In this document: positions 12,708 through 22,752 of the stretch, one piece after another
Position numbering within the stretch: position 1 is the first letter of the stretch
How the letters are laid out: each line of letters starts with the position of its first letter
Assembly (NCBI GenBank): GCA_030433415.1
Contig: JAUIMF010000010.1
Location: 1 to 64,000 of the forward strand
Length of the DNA stretch: 64,000 nucleotides
Direction: 5' to 3'
From: Gammaproteobacteria bacterium
GTDB lineage: Bacteria > Pseudomonadota > Gammaproteobacteria > Pseudomonadales > Halieaceae
Translations under genes and position numbers: made by a program
Notes under the pieces: generated by a model
Told to the model about the DNA's origin: nothing
Database searches by the model: none
The model's input: the letters and a program-made list of their open reading frames with translations, nothing else

Positions 12708-13783
12708 GCCGCCCCTGGAATTTCTGCGCCGGGCCCGCGGCACTGCCTCAGCCGGTGCTCGAACAGGCCGCGAGCGAAATGCTCGACTGGCACGGTACGG
12801 GCATGTCGTTTATGGAAATGAGCCACCGCTCCCCTGAAGTGGTGGCCACGGTGGAGGAGGCCGAGGCCTGTCTGCGACGCCTGCTGCAGATCAGCGACGA
12901 CTACGCCGTGCTGTTTGTGCAGGGAGGTGCCTCCAGCCAGTTTGCCGCCGTGCCGCTGAATCTGGGCGGCAAGGGCGGTAGCTTCGCCTACAGCAACACG
13001 GGGCAGTGGTCGCGCAAGGCCCAGGCCGAGGGTGCACGCTACGGTGAGGCCCATGAAGTCATTGCAGCGACTTCGGACATTCCGCGCGCCATTCCCACGC
13101 AGGATCAGTGGACCGTGCCCGATGATGCGGCGTTCCTGCACATCACGCCGAACGAAACCATCGATGGAATCGAATTCCATTGGGTGCCCGAGGTGGACGC
13201 GCCCCTGGTTGCTGATATGTCGTCGACCATTCTGTCGCGCCCCATCGATGTTGAGGCTTATGACGTGATCTACGCCGGCGCGCAGAAGAACATAGGCCCC
13301 GCCGGATTTGCCATCGTGATCGTGCGCCGGGAGCTGTATGGACGAACCATGGCGGCCTGTCCCTCCATGTTCAGCTGGGAGGTCGCCGACAAGGCGGGCT
13401 CCATGTACAACACCCCCCCGACCTATTCGCTGTATCTGGCCGGTCTGGTGTTTGCGTGGATTGAGCAGCAGGGTGGTCTGGCGGCGATGGCACAGAACAA
13501 CCGTGCGAAGGCGGAACTGCTCTACGGCGCGATTGATGGCAGCGACTTTTACGGAAATCCTGTGGCGGTGGCGGATCGTTCCTGGATGAACGTGCCCTTC
13601 ACGCTGGCCGACGCCGAACTCGACAAGGTGTTCCTCGCCGAGGCGGACGCGGCGGGCCTGCTCAACCTCAAGGGTCACCGCTCCGTCGGCGGTATGCGTG
13701 CGAGCATCTACAATGCGATTCCCCGCGACGCGGTCAACGATCTCATCGAATTCATGTCGGACTTCGAAGCCCGCCATGGCTGA
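12704..13783 (+). CDS. serC: phosphoserine aminotransferase
   Basis: SerC (359 residues) is a PLP enzyme that converts 3-phosphohydroxypyruvate and glutamate to phosphoserine and 2-oxoglutarate, and also acts in PdxJ-dependent B6 synthesis. It starts with the classic [44 protein letters not shown] and the PLP-lysine motif [19 protein letters not shown] follow, with a C-terminal [10 protein letters not shown]. The gene overlaps gyrA by four and pheA by eight bases, so gyrA-serC-pheA probably forms one transcript, as in Pseudomonas. Confidence 0.97.
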
Positions 13784-14903
13784 GCCAACCGATGATCGTG
13801 ATCTGAACCGGGTTCGCCAGGACATCGATGCCATCGACGCCCGGATTCAGGAGCTCATCGCCGAGCGAGCGCGCTGTGCGCAGCGCGTGGCCGCGATCAA
13901 GCTCGAAGAAGTCCAGCAGGCACGGGCCAGGGGTGAGTCCGACCGCGAGGTAGTGTACTACCGGCCTGAGCGCGAAGCTCAGGTGCTGCGGCGCATCATG
14001 GAGCGGGACCAGGGACCCCTCGAAGGTCCCACCGTCGCCCACGTCTTTCGCGAAATCATGTCGGCCTGCCTGGCCCTCGAAAAGCCCCTGCAGGTGGCCT
14101 ATCTGGGGCCTGAAGGTACCTTTACCCAAGCGGCGGCGCTCAAGCATTTTGGCCACGCTGCGGTCTGCGTGCCGCAGGTCACCATCGACCAGGTGTTTGG
14201 TGAAGTCGAGTCGGGCAACTGCAATTACGGCATTGTGCCGGTGGAAAACTCCACCGAGGGCATGGTGAGCCATACGCTGGACTCCTTTATGGATTCGCCG
14301 CTCAAGATTGCCGGCGAAGTCGAGATGCGCATCAGTCATCATCTGCTGGTTGCACCGGGTACCAAGGCCGAGCAGATAACGCGCATCTGCGCTCACCAGC
14401 AGGCGCTGGCCCAGTGTCGCAACTGGCTGCACACGCACTGGCCCCACGTCGAAAAACAGGCTGTGAGCAGTAATGGCGAGGCGGCCCGCCTCGCGGCGGC
14501 GGATTCGGGCACGGCGGCGATCGCCGGTGATATGGCCGCCGAGGTCTACGGCCTCGAAACCCTGGCGGACCATATTGAAGATGCGGCTGACAACACCACG
14601 CGTTTTCTGATCATCGGGCGCAGTGAGGTCCCCCCAAGCGGTGCGGACAAGACCTCGATCATCGTGTCGAGTCGCAACAAGCCCGGGGCCCTGTTCACGT
14701 TGCTGGACCCGTTCCGTCGCAACGACGTGTCGCTGACGCGTATCGACACTCGTCCGTCCCGCACCGAGAAATGGGCCTATGTATTTTTCATCGAGTTCGA
14801 GGGGCATCTGCAGGACCCCGCCGTCGCCCGCATCATGACGGAGCTCGAGGAGCAGTCTATTCTTCTCAAGCCCCTCGGTTCCTACCCGCGCGCTGTGCTC
14901 TGA
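13776..14903 (+). CDS. pheA: bifunctional chorismate mutase / prephenate dehydratase (P-protein)
   Basis: A 375-residue fusion catalysing chorismate to prephenate to phenylpyruvate, the committed steps to phenylalanine. Residues 1-90 are an AroQ-type chorismate mutase (DLNRVRQDIDAIDARIQELI...RC); 95-275 the dehydratase (YLGPEGTFTQAAALKHFG, VPVENSTEGMV, the T-R-F motif in NTTRFLII); and about 285-375 an ACT domain for phenylalanine feedback. In the ACT domain the usual E-S-R-P is D-T-R-P and the G-A-L motif is GALFTLL. The Met at 13776 lies inside the end of serC. Confidence 0.96.
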   Translation: MAEPTDDRDLNRVRQDIDAIDARIQELIAERARCAQRVAAIKLEEVQQARARGESDREVVYYRPEREAQVLRRIMERDQGPLEGPTVAHVFREIMSACLALEKPLQVAYLGPEGTFTQAAALKHFGHAAVCVPQVTIDQVFGEVESGNCNYGIVPVENSTEGMVSHTLDSFMDSPLKIAGEVEMRISHHLLVAPGTKAEQITRICAHQQALAQCRNWLHTHWPHVEKQAVSSNGEAARLAAADSGTAAIAGDMAAEVYGLETLADHIEDAADNTTRFLIIGRSEVPPSGADKTSIIVSSRNKPGALFTLLDPFRRNDVSLTRIDTRPSRTEKWAYVFFIEFEGHLQDPAVARIMTELEEQSILLKPLGSYPRAVL

Positions 14904-14910
14904 GAATCCC

Positions 14911-15828
14911 GTGCAGTCTGCGGACAGTTTTCGCATCGGCATTGTCGGCCTGGGCCTCATCGGTGGCTCCGTGGCCCTGGCGGCGCGGCGCAGTGGCTGG
15001 GCTTCGCGGGTCATCGCCTGGGATCAGAATGCCGATGTGCTCGCCAGGGGCCGGACCCTGGGCGTGATTGACGAGGCGGTGGCGGACATCCCCACGCTGA
15101 TGGCACAGGTGGATGTGGTTGTGCTGGCTACGCCGACGCGCGCCGGGGAGCAGCTGTTGCCCGACATACTGGCCCACAGCGGGGGTGTTCGCTGCGTTAC
15201 CGATGTGGCGAGCGTCAAAGGCTCGCTGCGCGACGTGGCGGCGACCCTGCCCCATGAGCAAAGGGCACGCTTTGTGCCGGGTCACCCCATCGCGGGCTCA
15301 GAGCGCCATGGTGTGGACGCGGCGCGGGCGGATCTGTTTGCTGCCCATCGGGTCATTCTGACCCCGGCGGACGATACGGAGCCCGAGGCCCTCGCGCTGG
15401 CCCATGCGTTGTGGGAGGCCACGGAAGCCGAAGTCGTGTACATGTCGGTCGAAGACCACGACGCCATTCTCGCCGCCACCAGTCATCTACCGCACGTGCT
15501 CGCGTACGCGCTGGTGGATACCTTGAGTCACGCGCCCGAGCGGGAGCGTATTTTTCGCTTTGCCGCCGGCGGTTTTCGGGACTTCACCCGCATCGCCTCG
15601 AGTGACCCCGTGATGTGGCGTGACATAGCCCTGACCAATCGCGAGGCGCTGCTTGAGGCCATTGACAGTTTTGGGCGGCACCTTGCTACGCTGCGCGAGG
15701 CGGTGGCAGCAGGCGACGGGGCTGCGCTGGAGCAGACCTTCCGTGACGCGAAGGCGTCGCGGGATCAGTTTGTTCAGGAATTCGAAGCCCGCACGGGCAA
15801 GCGTCCGCTTTCATCGGACGTCGGTTAA
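14911..15828 (+). CDS. tyrA: prephenate dehydrogenase
   Basis: TyrA (305 residues) oxidises prephenate to 4-hydroxyphenylpyruvate with NAD+. The Rossmann motif IGIVGLGLIGGSVALAARR is at residues 8-26. VTDVASVKG, the catalytic His in GHPIAGSERHGVDAAR and DHDAILAATSHLPHVLAYAL follow. GTG start. In several pseudomonads tyrA and aroA are fused; here they are separate, 23 bases apart and in different frames. Downstream of pheA by 7 bases, so part of the same aromatic operon. Confidence 0.95.
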   Translation: MQSADSFRIGIVGLGLIGGSVALAARRSGWASRVIAWDQNADVLARGRTLGVIDEAVADIPTLMAQVDVVVLATPTRAGEQLLPDILAHSGGVRCVTDVASVKGSLRDVAATLPHEQRARFVPGHPIAGSERHGVDAARADLFAAHRVILTPADDTEPEALALAHALWEATEAEVVYMSVEDHDAILAATSHLPHVLAYALVDTLSHAPERERIFRFAAGGFRDFTRIASSDPVMWRDIALTNREALLEAIDSFGRHLATLREAVAAGDGAALEQTFRDAKASRDQFVQEFEARTGKRPLSSDVG

Positions 15829-15851
15829 GCGACAACAGGAGCAAGGTAAGG

Positions 15852-17162
15852 GTGGAGTTTCGTATCGCCCCCGGGGGCAGTATGCAGGGCGAGGCCCGGG
15901 TGCCCGGAGACAAGTCGATCTCGCATCGCTCGGTGATGCTGGGAGCCCTGGCCGAGGGCACAACGCGGGTCTCGGGTTTTCTCGAAGGCGAGGATGCCCT
16001 GGCTACCGTCGCCGCATTTCGTGCCATGGGGGTCAACATCGAAGGCCCTTCGCGCGGTGCGCTGACCATTCACGGTGTGGGGCTGCAGGGTCTGCAGGCC
16101 CCGGCAGATCCCCTGGACATGGGGAACTCAGGCACCAGCATGCGCCTGCTTGCGGGCATCCTTGCCGGACAGCAATTCGCCAGCGAACTCGTCGGCGATG
16201 TATCCCTGATGGCTCGACCCATGCAGCGTGTGATCACGCCCCTGACGCGCATGGGCGCCGTGATTGACGCGGCCGACGGCGGCCGTCCGCCACTGCGCAT
16301 TGCCGGGGGTAATTCCCTGCGCGGAGTGCACTACGATCTGCCCATGGCCAGTGCCCAGGTGAAGTCCGCCGTGCTGTTGGCCGGTCTGTTTGCCGACGGA
16401 CACAGCTCGGTAACGGAGCCGGCGCCGACGCGCGATCACACCGAGCGGATGCTGCGGGGCTTTGGCTACGAGGTGTCCCGCAACAATGGCGTGATCGGGC
16501 TGCGCGGCGGCGGTTCGCTGCGCGGCTGCGATATCGACGTGCCCGCTGACATATCGTCCGCCGCATTTTTTCTGGTCGCGGCGAGCATCGCCCCCGGCTC
16601 TGAGCTGCTGCTTATGCATGTGGGTGTGAATCCCACGCGCACGGGCGTGATCAATATTCTGGCGCTGATGGGTGCGGACCTCGAACTCCACAACGAGCGC
16701 GAGATCGGCGGCGAGCCGGTCGCCGACATCCTGGTTCGCCATGCGCCGCTCAAGGGCATTGAGATTCCCCGGGAGCTGGTGCCCCTGGCCATCGACGAGT
16801 TTCCCGCCCTGTTTATTGCCGCGGCCTGCGCCGAGGGGCGTACCGTACTGCGCGGTGCCGAAGAACTGCGCGTGAAAGAGAGTGATCGCATAGCCTCCAT
16901 GGCTGAGGGCCTGACAACGCTGGGTATTCACAATGAAGTCCTGGACGACGGCCTGATCATCGAGGGCGGCACTCTCGGCGGCGGCACCGTACGCACCTTT
17001 CACGACCATCGCATCGCCATGGCATTCGCGGTGGCGGCACTGCGAGCGAACGAAGAAATCCGCGTGCTGGATTGCGATCACGTGGCGACATCGTTCCCAG
17101 GCTTTGACTCCCTGGCACGAGGGCTTGGACTGTCTGTCACCGTGAGGGATGACGAAGGGTGA
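15852..17162 (+). CDS. aroA: 3-phosphoshikimate 1-carboxyvinyltransferase (EPSP synthase)
   Basis: AroA (436 residues) transfers enolpyruvate from PEP to shikimate 3-phosphate, the sixth step to chorismate and the glyphosate target. The N-terminal VPGDKSISHRSVMLGALAEG with the substrate-binding Lys, the LDMGNSGTSMRLLAG loop, SAQVKSAVLLAGLFA, and the C-terminal KESDRIASMAEGL and DHRIAMAFAVAAL are all intact. The start is a GTG with upstream AGGAGCAAGG. The stop overlaps cmk by four bases (GTGA). Confidence 0.97.
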   Translation: MEFRIAPGGSMQGEARVPGDKSISHRSVMLGALAEGTTRVSGFLEGEDALATVAAFRAMGVNIEGPSRGALTIHGVGLQGLQAPADPLDMGNSGTSMRLLAGILAGQQFASELVGDVSLMARPMQRVITPLTRMGAVIDAADGGRPPLRIAGGNSLRGVHYDLPMASAQVKSAVLLAGLFADGHSSVTEPAPTRDHTERMLRGFGYEVSRNNGVIGLRGGGSLRGCDIDVPADISSAAFFLVAASIAPGSELLLMHVGVNPTRTGVINILALMGADLELHNEREIGGEPVADILVRHAPLKGIEIPRELVPLAIDEFPALFIAAACAEGRTVLRGAEELRVKESDRIASMAEGLTTLGIHNEVLDDGLIIEGGTLGGGTVRTFHDHRIAMAFAVAALRANEEIRVLDCDHVATSFPGFDSLARGLGLSVTVRDDEG

Positions 17163-17836
17163 CGATCCCCGTCATTACCGTGGACGGACCCGGTGGCGCG
17201 GGTAAGGGCACGCTGAGCTACAGCCTGGCCCGCGCCCTGGGGTGGCACATGCTCGACAGTGGTGCGCTTTATCGTGTGACCGCCTTTGCGGCGCTCGACA
17301 GCGGCGCGGATCTTGCCGACGAAGCGACCCTGGCGGCGATCGCTGGCGATCTGGATGTCAGCTTTCATCCCGCCGCCGAGGGACTCACGCGGGTAGAGCT
17401 GGCGGGGCGCGACATCAGCAGTGATATTCGCACCGAATCCTGCGGTGCTGCGGCCTCTGTGGTGGCGGCGGTCGTGCCGGTTCGCAAGGCACTGCTTGAG
17501 CGACAGCGGCGCATGGCGCAGGCACCGGGACTGGTCGCCGACGGCCGCGATATGGGCACCGTCGTATTCCCCGATGCCCCCCTCAAAATCTACCTTACGG
17601 CCAGTGCCGGCGCCCGCGCCGAGCGCCGCCAGAAGCAGTTGCTGGAAAAAGGCGAAAGTGTTACCCTCGCGCGCCTTCTCGAGACCATCGAGGAGCGGGA
17701 CGCGCGCGACCGAAGCCGCGCTGAGTCCCCGCTGGTACCCGCTGACGACGCCCTGGTGATCGACAGCACGGGTGTTTCAGCGGATGCAGTGCTGGACACG
17801 GTGCTGCGCGAAGCACGACAGAGGCAGCTGGTTTAA
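17159..17836 (+). CDS. cmk: cytidylate kinase
   Basis: Cmk (225 residues) phosphorylates CMP and dCMP to the diphosphates. The P-loop reads VDGPGGAGKGTLSYSLA at 7-23; later come LDSGALYR, DGRDMGTVVFPDAPLKIYLTASAGARAERR and the lid with RDARDRSRAESPL. GTG start coupled to aroA. It precedes rpsA, the arrangement conserved from E. coli to Pseudomonas. Confidence 0.96.
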   Translation: MTIPVITVDGPGGAGKGTLSYSLARALGWHMLDSGALYRVTAFAALDSGADLADEATLAAIAGDLDVSFHPAAEGLTRVELAGRDISSDIRTESCGAAASVVAAVVPVRKALLERQRRMAQAPGLVADGRDMGTVVFPDAPLKIYLTASAGARAERRQKQLLEKGESVTLARLLETIEERDARDRSRAESPLVPADDALVIDSTGVSADAVLDTVLREARQRQLV

Positions 17837-18120
17837 CGCTGTTGTCGTCGGTTGCCGTCTCTGCGAGACAGAGACGAGCTCGATGAACCCCGTCGCTCGC
17901 TTCACCGCTGACCTCTTCTACTCCTGAAGGTGCTTGCCTGGGAAGCTGCTTCCTGAGGCAGGTGCATCTGGCGCTGCCACTTGCGGTGACGTCGGAAACC
18001 CCGCCGCGGGTGGAACAATGAAGGTCCAGTCCTGTTCTGCCCACGGTTTTGATAAACGAGACCCGCTTTCGCTGGAGGAGCGGCAGGTGCTTTGCACCGT
18101 TAACCAGACAGGTATTACTA
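17837..18120 (+). promoter_or_regulatory. rpsA leader with hairpin
   Basis: These 284 bases between cmk and rpsA contain no convincing gene. A perfect 8-bp hairpin (CGTCTCTG, loop CGAGA, CAGAGACG) lies at 17856-17876 without a T-run, so it is not a standard terminator. No strong Shine-Dalgarno precedes the rpsA ATG (ACAGGTATTACTA is the nearest sequence), as expected for genes of ribosomal protein S1, which initiate through leader structure and are autogenously repressed. Confidence 0.5.
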
Positions 18121-19794
18121 ATGAGCGAATCTTTCGCTGATCTTTTTGAAGAGAGCCTTAAAACCGTCGATATGCAACCGGGCGCCATCGTCACGGGTGT
18201 GGTAATCGACATCGATAACGAGTGGGTTACGGTCCACGCAGGGCTCAAGTCCGAGGGTGTGATTCCCCGGGCACAGTTCACTGACGCCGCCGGGGAATGC
18301 ACCCTGAACGTTGGTGACGAAGTCCAGGTCGCGCTGGAGACGGTAGAAGACGGTTTCGGTGAAACCAAGCTGTCCCGCGAAAAAGCCAAGCGCGCTGAAG
18401 CCTGGAAGGATCTCGAAGCTGCCTTTGCCGCAGAAGAAGTGGTCAATGGCATCATCAACGGCAAGGTCAAAGGTGGCTTTACCGTCGATATCAACACGAT
18501 CCGTGCGTTCCTGCCGGGCTCCCTGGTGGACGTTCGCCCCGTGCGCGATACGGCACACCTCGAAGGCAAGGATCTCGAATTCAAGGTCATCAAGCTCGAC
18601 CAGAAGCGCAACAATGTGGTCGTTTCCCGCCGCGCGGTGATGGAAGAAGCGAACAGTGTCGAGCGCGACGCCCTGCTGGCGAATCTGCAGGAAGGTCAGT
18701 CCGTCAAGGGTGTGGTCAAGAACCTCACGGACTACGGTGCCTTTGTCGACCTCGGTGGCGTGGACGGTCTGCTGCACATCACGGACATGGCGTGGAAGCG
18801 CATCAAGCATCCGTCTGAGATCGTGGAAGTCGGTCAGGAACTGGACGTCAAGGTCCTCAAGTTCGACCGCGAGCGCAACCGCGTATCCCTGGGTCTGAAG
18901 CAACTGGGCGAAGATCCCTGGGTCGAGATCACCGGTCGCTACCCCGAGGGCAGCCGCGTCATGGCCAAGGTCACGAACCTCACCGATTATGGCTGCTTTG
19001 CCGAGATCGAAGAGGGCGTGGAAGGCCTGGTGCACGTGTCCGAAATGGACTGGACCAACAAGAACGTACATCCCTCAAAGGTTGTGCAGCTCGGCGACGA
19101 AGTCGAGGTGATGGTGCTGGATATCGACGAAGAACGTCGTCGTATCTCTCTGGGTATCAAGCAGTGCCAGCAGAACCCCTGGGACGCGTTTGCTTCGAGC
19201 TTCAGCAAGGGCGATCGCATCTCTGGTGTCATCAAGTCCATCACGGACTTCGGCATCTTCATCGGCCTGGATGGCAACATCGACGGCCTGGTGCACCTGT
19301 CTGACATCAGCTGGAATGAAACCGGTGAAGAAGCCGTGCGCAGCTACAAGAAAGGCGACGAGATCGAGACGGTTATCCTGTCTATCGATCCCGAGCGTGA
19401 GCGCATCTCGCTGGGCGTCAAGCAGCTAGAAGACGATCCCTTCAGCAACTACATTGCGGTCAATGATCGCGGCACCATCGTTACCGGTGAGGTTATCGAA
19501 GTTGACGCCAAGGCCGTGACCGTGAAGCTGGCGGACGAAGTTGAGGGCATCCTCAAGGCGTCTGACATCAGCCGTGATCGCGTTGAAGACGCGCGCAGCG
19601 AGTTCAAGGTCGGTGATTCCGTTGAAGCGAAGATCGTGTCTGTGGATCGCAAGAACCGCGGCGTAACCCTGTCCATCAAGGCCAAGGATTACGACGACGA
19701 GCAGGAAGCCGTGAAGTCCCTGAAAGATCAGGACGACGCGTCTTCTCCCGGAACGATCGGCGACCTGATCAAGGCCCAGATGGGCGGTCAGTAA
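18121..19794 (+). CDS. rpsA: 30S ribosomal protein S1
   Basis: S1 (557 residues) is the mRNA-binding protein of the small subunit that unfolds leaders during initiation. It starts [24 protein letters not shown], the usual gammaproteobacterial form, and contains six S1 (OB-fold) domains; the later ones show repeated V-K-x-L/I-T-D-Y/F-G-x-F, G-L-V/L-H-x-S/T and R-I/V-S-L-G motifs. The length equals E. coli S1. The frame is open to 18049 but the Met at 18121 is the family start. Confidence 0.98.
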   Translation: MSESFADLFEESLKTVDMQPGAIVTGVVIDIDNEWVTVHAGLKSEGVIPRAQFTDAAGECTLNVGDEVQVALETVEDGFGETKLSREKAKRAEAWKDLEAAFAAEEVVNGIINGKVKGGFTVDINTIRAFLPGSLVDVRPVRDTAHLEGKDLEFKVIKLDQKRNNVVVSRRAVMEEANSVERDALLANLQEGQSVKGVVKNLTDYGAFVDLGGVDGLLHITDMAWKRIKHPSEIVEVGQELDVKVLKFDRERNRVSLGLKQLGEDPWVEITGRYPEGSRVMAKVTNLTDYGCFAEIEEGVEGLVHVSEMDWTNKNVHPSKVVQLGDEVEVMVLDIDEERRRISLGIKQCQQNPWDAFASSFSKGDRISGVIKSITDFGIFIGLDGNIDGLVHLSDISWNETGEEAVRSYKKGDEIETVILSIDPERERISLGVKQLEDDPFSNYIAVNDRGTIVTGEVIEVDAKAVTVKLADEVEGILKASDISRDRVEDARSEFKVGDSVEAKIVSVDRKNRGVTLSIKAKDYDDEQEAVKSLKDQDDASSPGTIGDLIKAQMGGQ

Positions 19795-19834
19795 GCGCTG
19801 CGGCAGCGATGCCTGGCATCGTTGCACCGGTATC

Positions 19835-19861
19835 AAGGGGCCCTGCGGGGCCCTTTTTTTT
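19835..19861 (+). terminator. rho-independent terminator of rpsA
   Basis: AAGGG-G-CCC, loop TGCG, GGGCCCTT followed by a run of eight T residues, starting 41 bases after the rpsA stop. One base (G) is bulged in the left arm. Confidence 0.85.
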
Positions 19862-19902
19862 GCCTGACGCTCTCTGCCTGTGCTTAGAGGGCGCAGCCGC
19901 GC

Positions 19903-19932
19903 TGGCCAAAATGTGTAAATTTTCCATATAAA
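19903..19932 (+). promoter_or_regulatory. candidate ihfB promoter
   Basis: TGGCCA at 19903-19908 and TATAAA at 19927-19932 are 18 bases apart inside an AT-rich island that stands out from the GC-rich surroundings. It lies after the rpsA terminator and before ihfB. Confidence 0.4.
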
Positions 19933-20002
19933 ATAAGGCGTTGCGTGATTCGGCGGATGCGTCCACAATGTCCTTCGAATGGTCGGCGCGGCAGCGCCGG
20001 CG

Positions 20003-20024
20003 CGGCGTAGGTACGGCGTAGGTA
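20003..20024 (+). repeat. 11-bp tandem duplication in the ihfB leader
   Basis: CGGCGTAGGTA occurs twice head to tail, ending 16 bases before the ihfB ATG and just before the GAAGG ribosome site. Confidence 0.85.
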
Positions 20025-20040
20025 CAGCGAAGGCGCGACA

Positions 20041-20337
20041 ATGACAAAAAGCGAGCTGATCGAAGCGATCGCCCTCCGGCAGTCCCAGTTGTCCACCAAG
20101 GACGTGGAACTGGCGGTGAAGACGATCATTGAGCATATGTCCCACTCCCTGAGTACCGGTGGCCGGATCGAAATCCGGGGCTTCGGCAGTTTTTCGCTGC
20201 ACTACCGCGAGCCGCGCCGCGGCCGCAACCCCAAGACCGGTGACGCGGTGGAACTCACGGGCAAGTACGTACCGCACTTCAAGCCCGGCAAAGAACTCCG
20301 TGATCGGGTGAATCTGGGACTGCAGGCGGGACTCTGA
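20041..20337 (+). CDS. ihfB: integration host factor subunit beta
   Basis: IhfB (98 residues) pairs with IhfA to bend DNA sharply at specific sites in recombination, replication and promoter control. It is a standard HU/IHF fold: [27 protein letters not shown], then the flanking [30 protein letters not shown] arm with the intercalating proline region, and a C-terminal [11 protein letters not shown]. Its place just after rpsA matches P. aeruginosa and E. coli. Confidence 0.97.
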   Translation: MTKSELIEAIALRQSQLSTKDVELAVKTIIEHMSHSLSTGGRIEIRGFGSFSLHYREPRRGRNPKTGDAVELTGKYVPHFKPGKELRDRVNLGLQAGL

Positions 20338-20341
20338 CTGC

Positions 20342-20647
20342 ATGGGATTTCTGCGCAAGCTCCTGGCCCTGCTCATCGCCGTCGCCATGGCGGGCGTGGG
20401 CGTACTGTTCGCGTTGCAGAACGCCGACCCGGTGCCCCTGGATGTGCTGTTCATGACCCTCGCCCCACGCAGCCTGGCCCTGTGGGTACTCGCGGCGCTG
20501 GCGATCGGCGGCGTGCTGGGCATGCTCCTGACCTCGCTTACCGCCCTGCGTCTGCGGGCCCGACTCATGGCCACACGGCGACAGGTGGCAAGCGTCCAGA
20601 GCGAGCTCGACCGGCTGCGTACGTCGGCGCTGGCCACGCGTGAATGA
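20342..20647 (+). CDS. lapA: lipopolysaccharide assembly protein A (LapA domain)
   Basis: A 101-residue inner-membrane protein with two hydrophobic helices (about 7-28 and 43-64) and the LapA hallmark FALQNADPVPLDVLF between them, followed by a cytoplasmic coiled-coil helix. In E. coli LapA works with LapB to regulate LPS output through LpxC proteolysis. It starts 4 bases after ihfB and overlaps lapB by 8 bases. Confidence 0.92.
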   Translation: MGFLRKLLALLIAVAMAGVGVLFALQNADPVPLDVLFMTLAPRSLALWVLAALAIGGVLGMLLTSLTALRLRARLMATRRQVASVQSELDRLRTSALATRE

Positions 20648-21854
20648 TGTTCTGGCCTTTGCGCTGCTCTTCTGTGCCATAGCCTGCGGCTGGTGGCTGG
20701 GGCGGCGCAGTCTCAGCAGTGGTACCACGACCAGCAGTTCGCCACCCAGCCAGTATTACCGCGGCCTGAACTATCTGCTCGACGGGCGTCCCGACGGGGC
20801 CGTCGACCATTTCATCAGCGCCCTCGAGGTCAACAGCGAAACCCTCGAGACCCATATTGCCCTGGGTAATGTGTTGCGCCGCCGCGGGGAGGTTGACCGG
20901 GCGATCCGCATTCACGAAAACCTGCTCGCGCGGCCGAATCTCTCCCGCTCGCAGATGCATATCGCGCATCTCGAACTGGCGCGGGACTACGTGAGTGCGG
21001 GGCTGCTGGACCGTGCAGAGCAGCTGCTGAAAGATCTGGTGGAAGAGTCCGACGAGCAGCGCGATGTGGCGCGCCAGCACCTGCTCGAGCTCTATCGCTC
21101 GGAGCGCGAGTGGGGCCGGGCCATCGAGGTAGGACGGGAACTCCTGCCACGCAAGAGCCTGCTGCGCAGTACTACAGTGCCGCTGCGCTCGGGGCAGGCG
21201 GTGGCCGTCCAGCTCGCGCACTTTTACTGTGAGCTGGCGCTGGAAATGAAATCCCGTGGCGATGTGCCCGGTGCCCGCAACATGCTGCAACGGGCGCTGG
21301 AGAGCGACGGCGCCTGTGCACGCGCATCGCTGGAGCTTGGTCGTCTGGAAGGCGAAGACGGGAACCACCGCGAGGCAATTGCCGCGCTTACCGGGATCGT
21401 GGACCAGGACCCGGATTTTCTGCCCGAGGCGATTCCGGCGCTACGCGCCTGCTACGCGGCGCTAGGTGAGGAAGCCGAGCTGACAACGTATTTGCGTGAG
21501 TGTCTTGACCGGTATCCATCGACACCCCTGATGATCGCCGTGGCCGAAGATGTACTGCGCGACGAGGGGCGCGATGCGGCCGTGGCATTTCTGGCCGCGA
21601 GGCTGGCCCATGTGCCGTCACTGCGTGGACTGCTGCGCCTTATTCAGTTGCAGACCGATGCCGATTTGGCACAGTTGTCCCAGCCTGTCCAACCCCTCGC
21701 CATGCTGAGCCTGTTACTTGATCGCCTCATTCGCGAGCGCCCGGCCTACCGCTGCGAGCACTGTGGGTTCTCGGCGAAACACCTGTTGTGGTTCTGTCCC
21801 GGCTGCAAGTACTGGGGCACGTTCCGCACGATACGTAGCACAGAAACGGAGTAG
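20640..21854 (+). CDS. lapB: lipopolysaccharide assembly protein B (TPR-rubredoxin adaptor)
   Basis: LapB (404 residues) is an inner-membrane-anchored adaptor that presents LpxC to FtsH. An N-terminal helix (residues 2-20) anchors it; about nine TPR motifs follow (for example [36 protein letters not shown], seen in two halves around 45-80); and a rubredoxin-type zinc module ends the protein, with C-E-H-C and C-P-G-C near residues 373-395. GTG start. The product and its partner LapA sit in a cluster with ihfB and pyrF, as in E. coli (lapA-lapB-pyrF). Confidence 0.94.
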   Translation: MNDVLAFALLFCAIACGWWLGRRSLSSGTTTSSSPPSQYYRGLNYLLDGRPDGAVDHFISALEVNSETLETHIALGNVLRRRGEVDRAIRIHENLLARPNLSRSQMHIAHLELARDYVSAGLLDRAEQLLKDLVEESDEQRDVARQHLLELYRSEREWGRAIEVGRELLPRKSLLRSTTVPLRSGQAVAVQLAHFYCELALEMKSRGDVPGARNMLQRALESDGACARASLELGRLEGEDGNHREAIAALTGIVDQDPDFLPEAIPALRACYAALGEEAELTTYLRECLDRYPSTPLMIAVAEDVLRDEGRDAAVAFLAARLAHVPSLRGLLRLIQLQTDADLAQLSQPVQPLAMLSLLLDRLIRERPAYRCEHCGFSAKHLLWFCPGCKYWGTFRTIRSTETE

Positions 21855-21864
21855 TCCTTTGTCG

Positions 21865-22572
21865 ATGATTGAGTCCCCGGTGATTGTGGCCCTGGACTAT
21901 GCCGAGGTTGCCCCCGCCCTGGAGCTGGTGCGGCACCTCGACCCGAACGCCTGTCGCGTCAAAGTCGGTAAGGAGTTGTTTACCGCCGCTGGCCCTGCAC
22001 TCATCGAGGAGTTACACGACCGCGGTTTTCAGGTTTTTCTGGATCTCAAGTTCCACGATATTCCCAATACGGTGGCGGCGGCGCTGCGCAGTGCCGCCGG
22101 GCTGGGTGTTTGGATGGTGAACGTGCACGCCAGCGGCGGTCGGCGGATGTTGGACGCCTCGATGCGGGCGCTGGACGGTGTCGCGCATCGTCCGCTGCTG
22201 ATCGGGGTGACGATCCTTACCAGCATGGATGCAGAGGATTTTGCCGAGTTGGCCTATCGCGATTCGCTCGAGGAGCAGGTGCAACGCCTGGCCCTGATGA
22301 GCCAGGACTGCGGACTTGACGGTGTTGTCTGTTCGGCCCGGGAGGCACCGCGCTTGCGGGAGCTGTGCGGTGAGGGCTTCTCACTGGTCACCCCCGGTAT
22401 TCGACCCGCGGGCGCGGCCAGCGATGACCAGCGTCGCGTGGTGACGCCCGCTGATGCCATGCGGGATGGGGCGAGCTACCTCGTCATAGGCAGGCCCATT
22501 ACCCAGGCCGACAATCCGGCGGCGGCCCTGGCTGCGATCAACGCCTCGCTCGGGATCGGCGCCAGCTCCTGA
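21865..22572 (+). CDS. pyrF: orotidine 5'-phosphate decarboxylase
   Basis: PyrF (235 residues) converts OMP to UMP, the last step of de novo pyrimidine synthesis. It begins [18 protein letters not shown]; the catalytic Lys-Asp array is in [17 protein letters not shown] (D-x-K-x-x-D), with [17 protein letters not shown] and VTPGIRPAG later. The Met at 21865 is preferred; a TTG at 21859 adds two residues and cannot be ruled out. The C-terminus has the phosphate-binding [18 protein letters not shown]. Confidence 0.96.
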   Translation: MIESPVIVALDYAEVAPALELVRHLDPNACRVKVGKELFTAAGPALIEELHDRGFQVFLDLKFHDIPNTVAAALRSAAGLGVWMVNVHASGGRRMLDASMRALDGVAHRPLLIGVTILTSMDAEDFAELAYRDSLEEQVQRLALMSQDCGLDGVVCSAREAPRLRELCGEGFSLVTPGIRPAGAASDDQRRVVTPADAMRDGASYLVIGRPITQADNPAAALAAINASLGIGASS

Positions 22573-22752
22573 TCGATCAAATCTGCTCACAGTCGCTCCT
22601 GCGGCGGCACAACCTGCTACCGTTGGTGTTGTCGCTGCTGCGCTCTTGGCAGTGCTCAGCGACGGGAGCTGGCCGTCCGCGTGTTCCTGCGGGTATGGCG
22701 GTTCCCGAACCCTGACAATTGTCCATTCGCGCAATGACATGGAGGTCTCGCC

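Noticed and set aside
17856-17876. Terminator after cmk
   Set aside because: Good stem but no T-run; more likely part of the rpsA leader.
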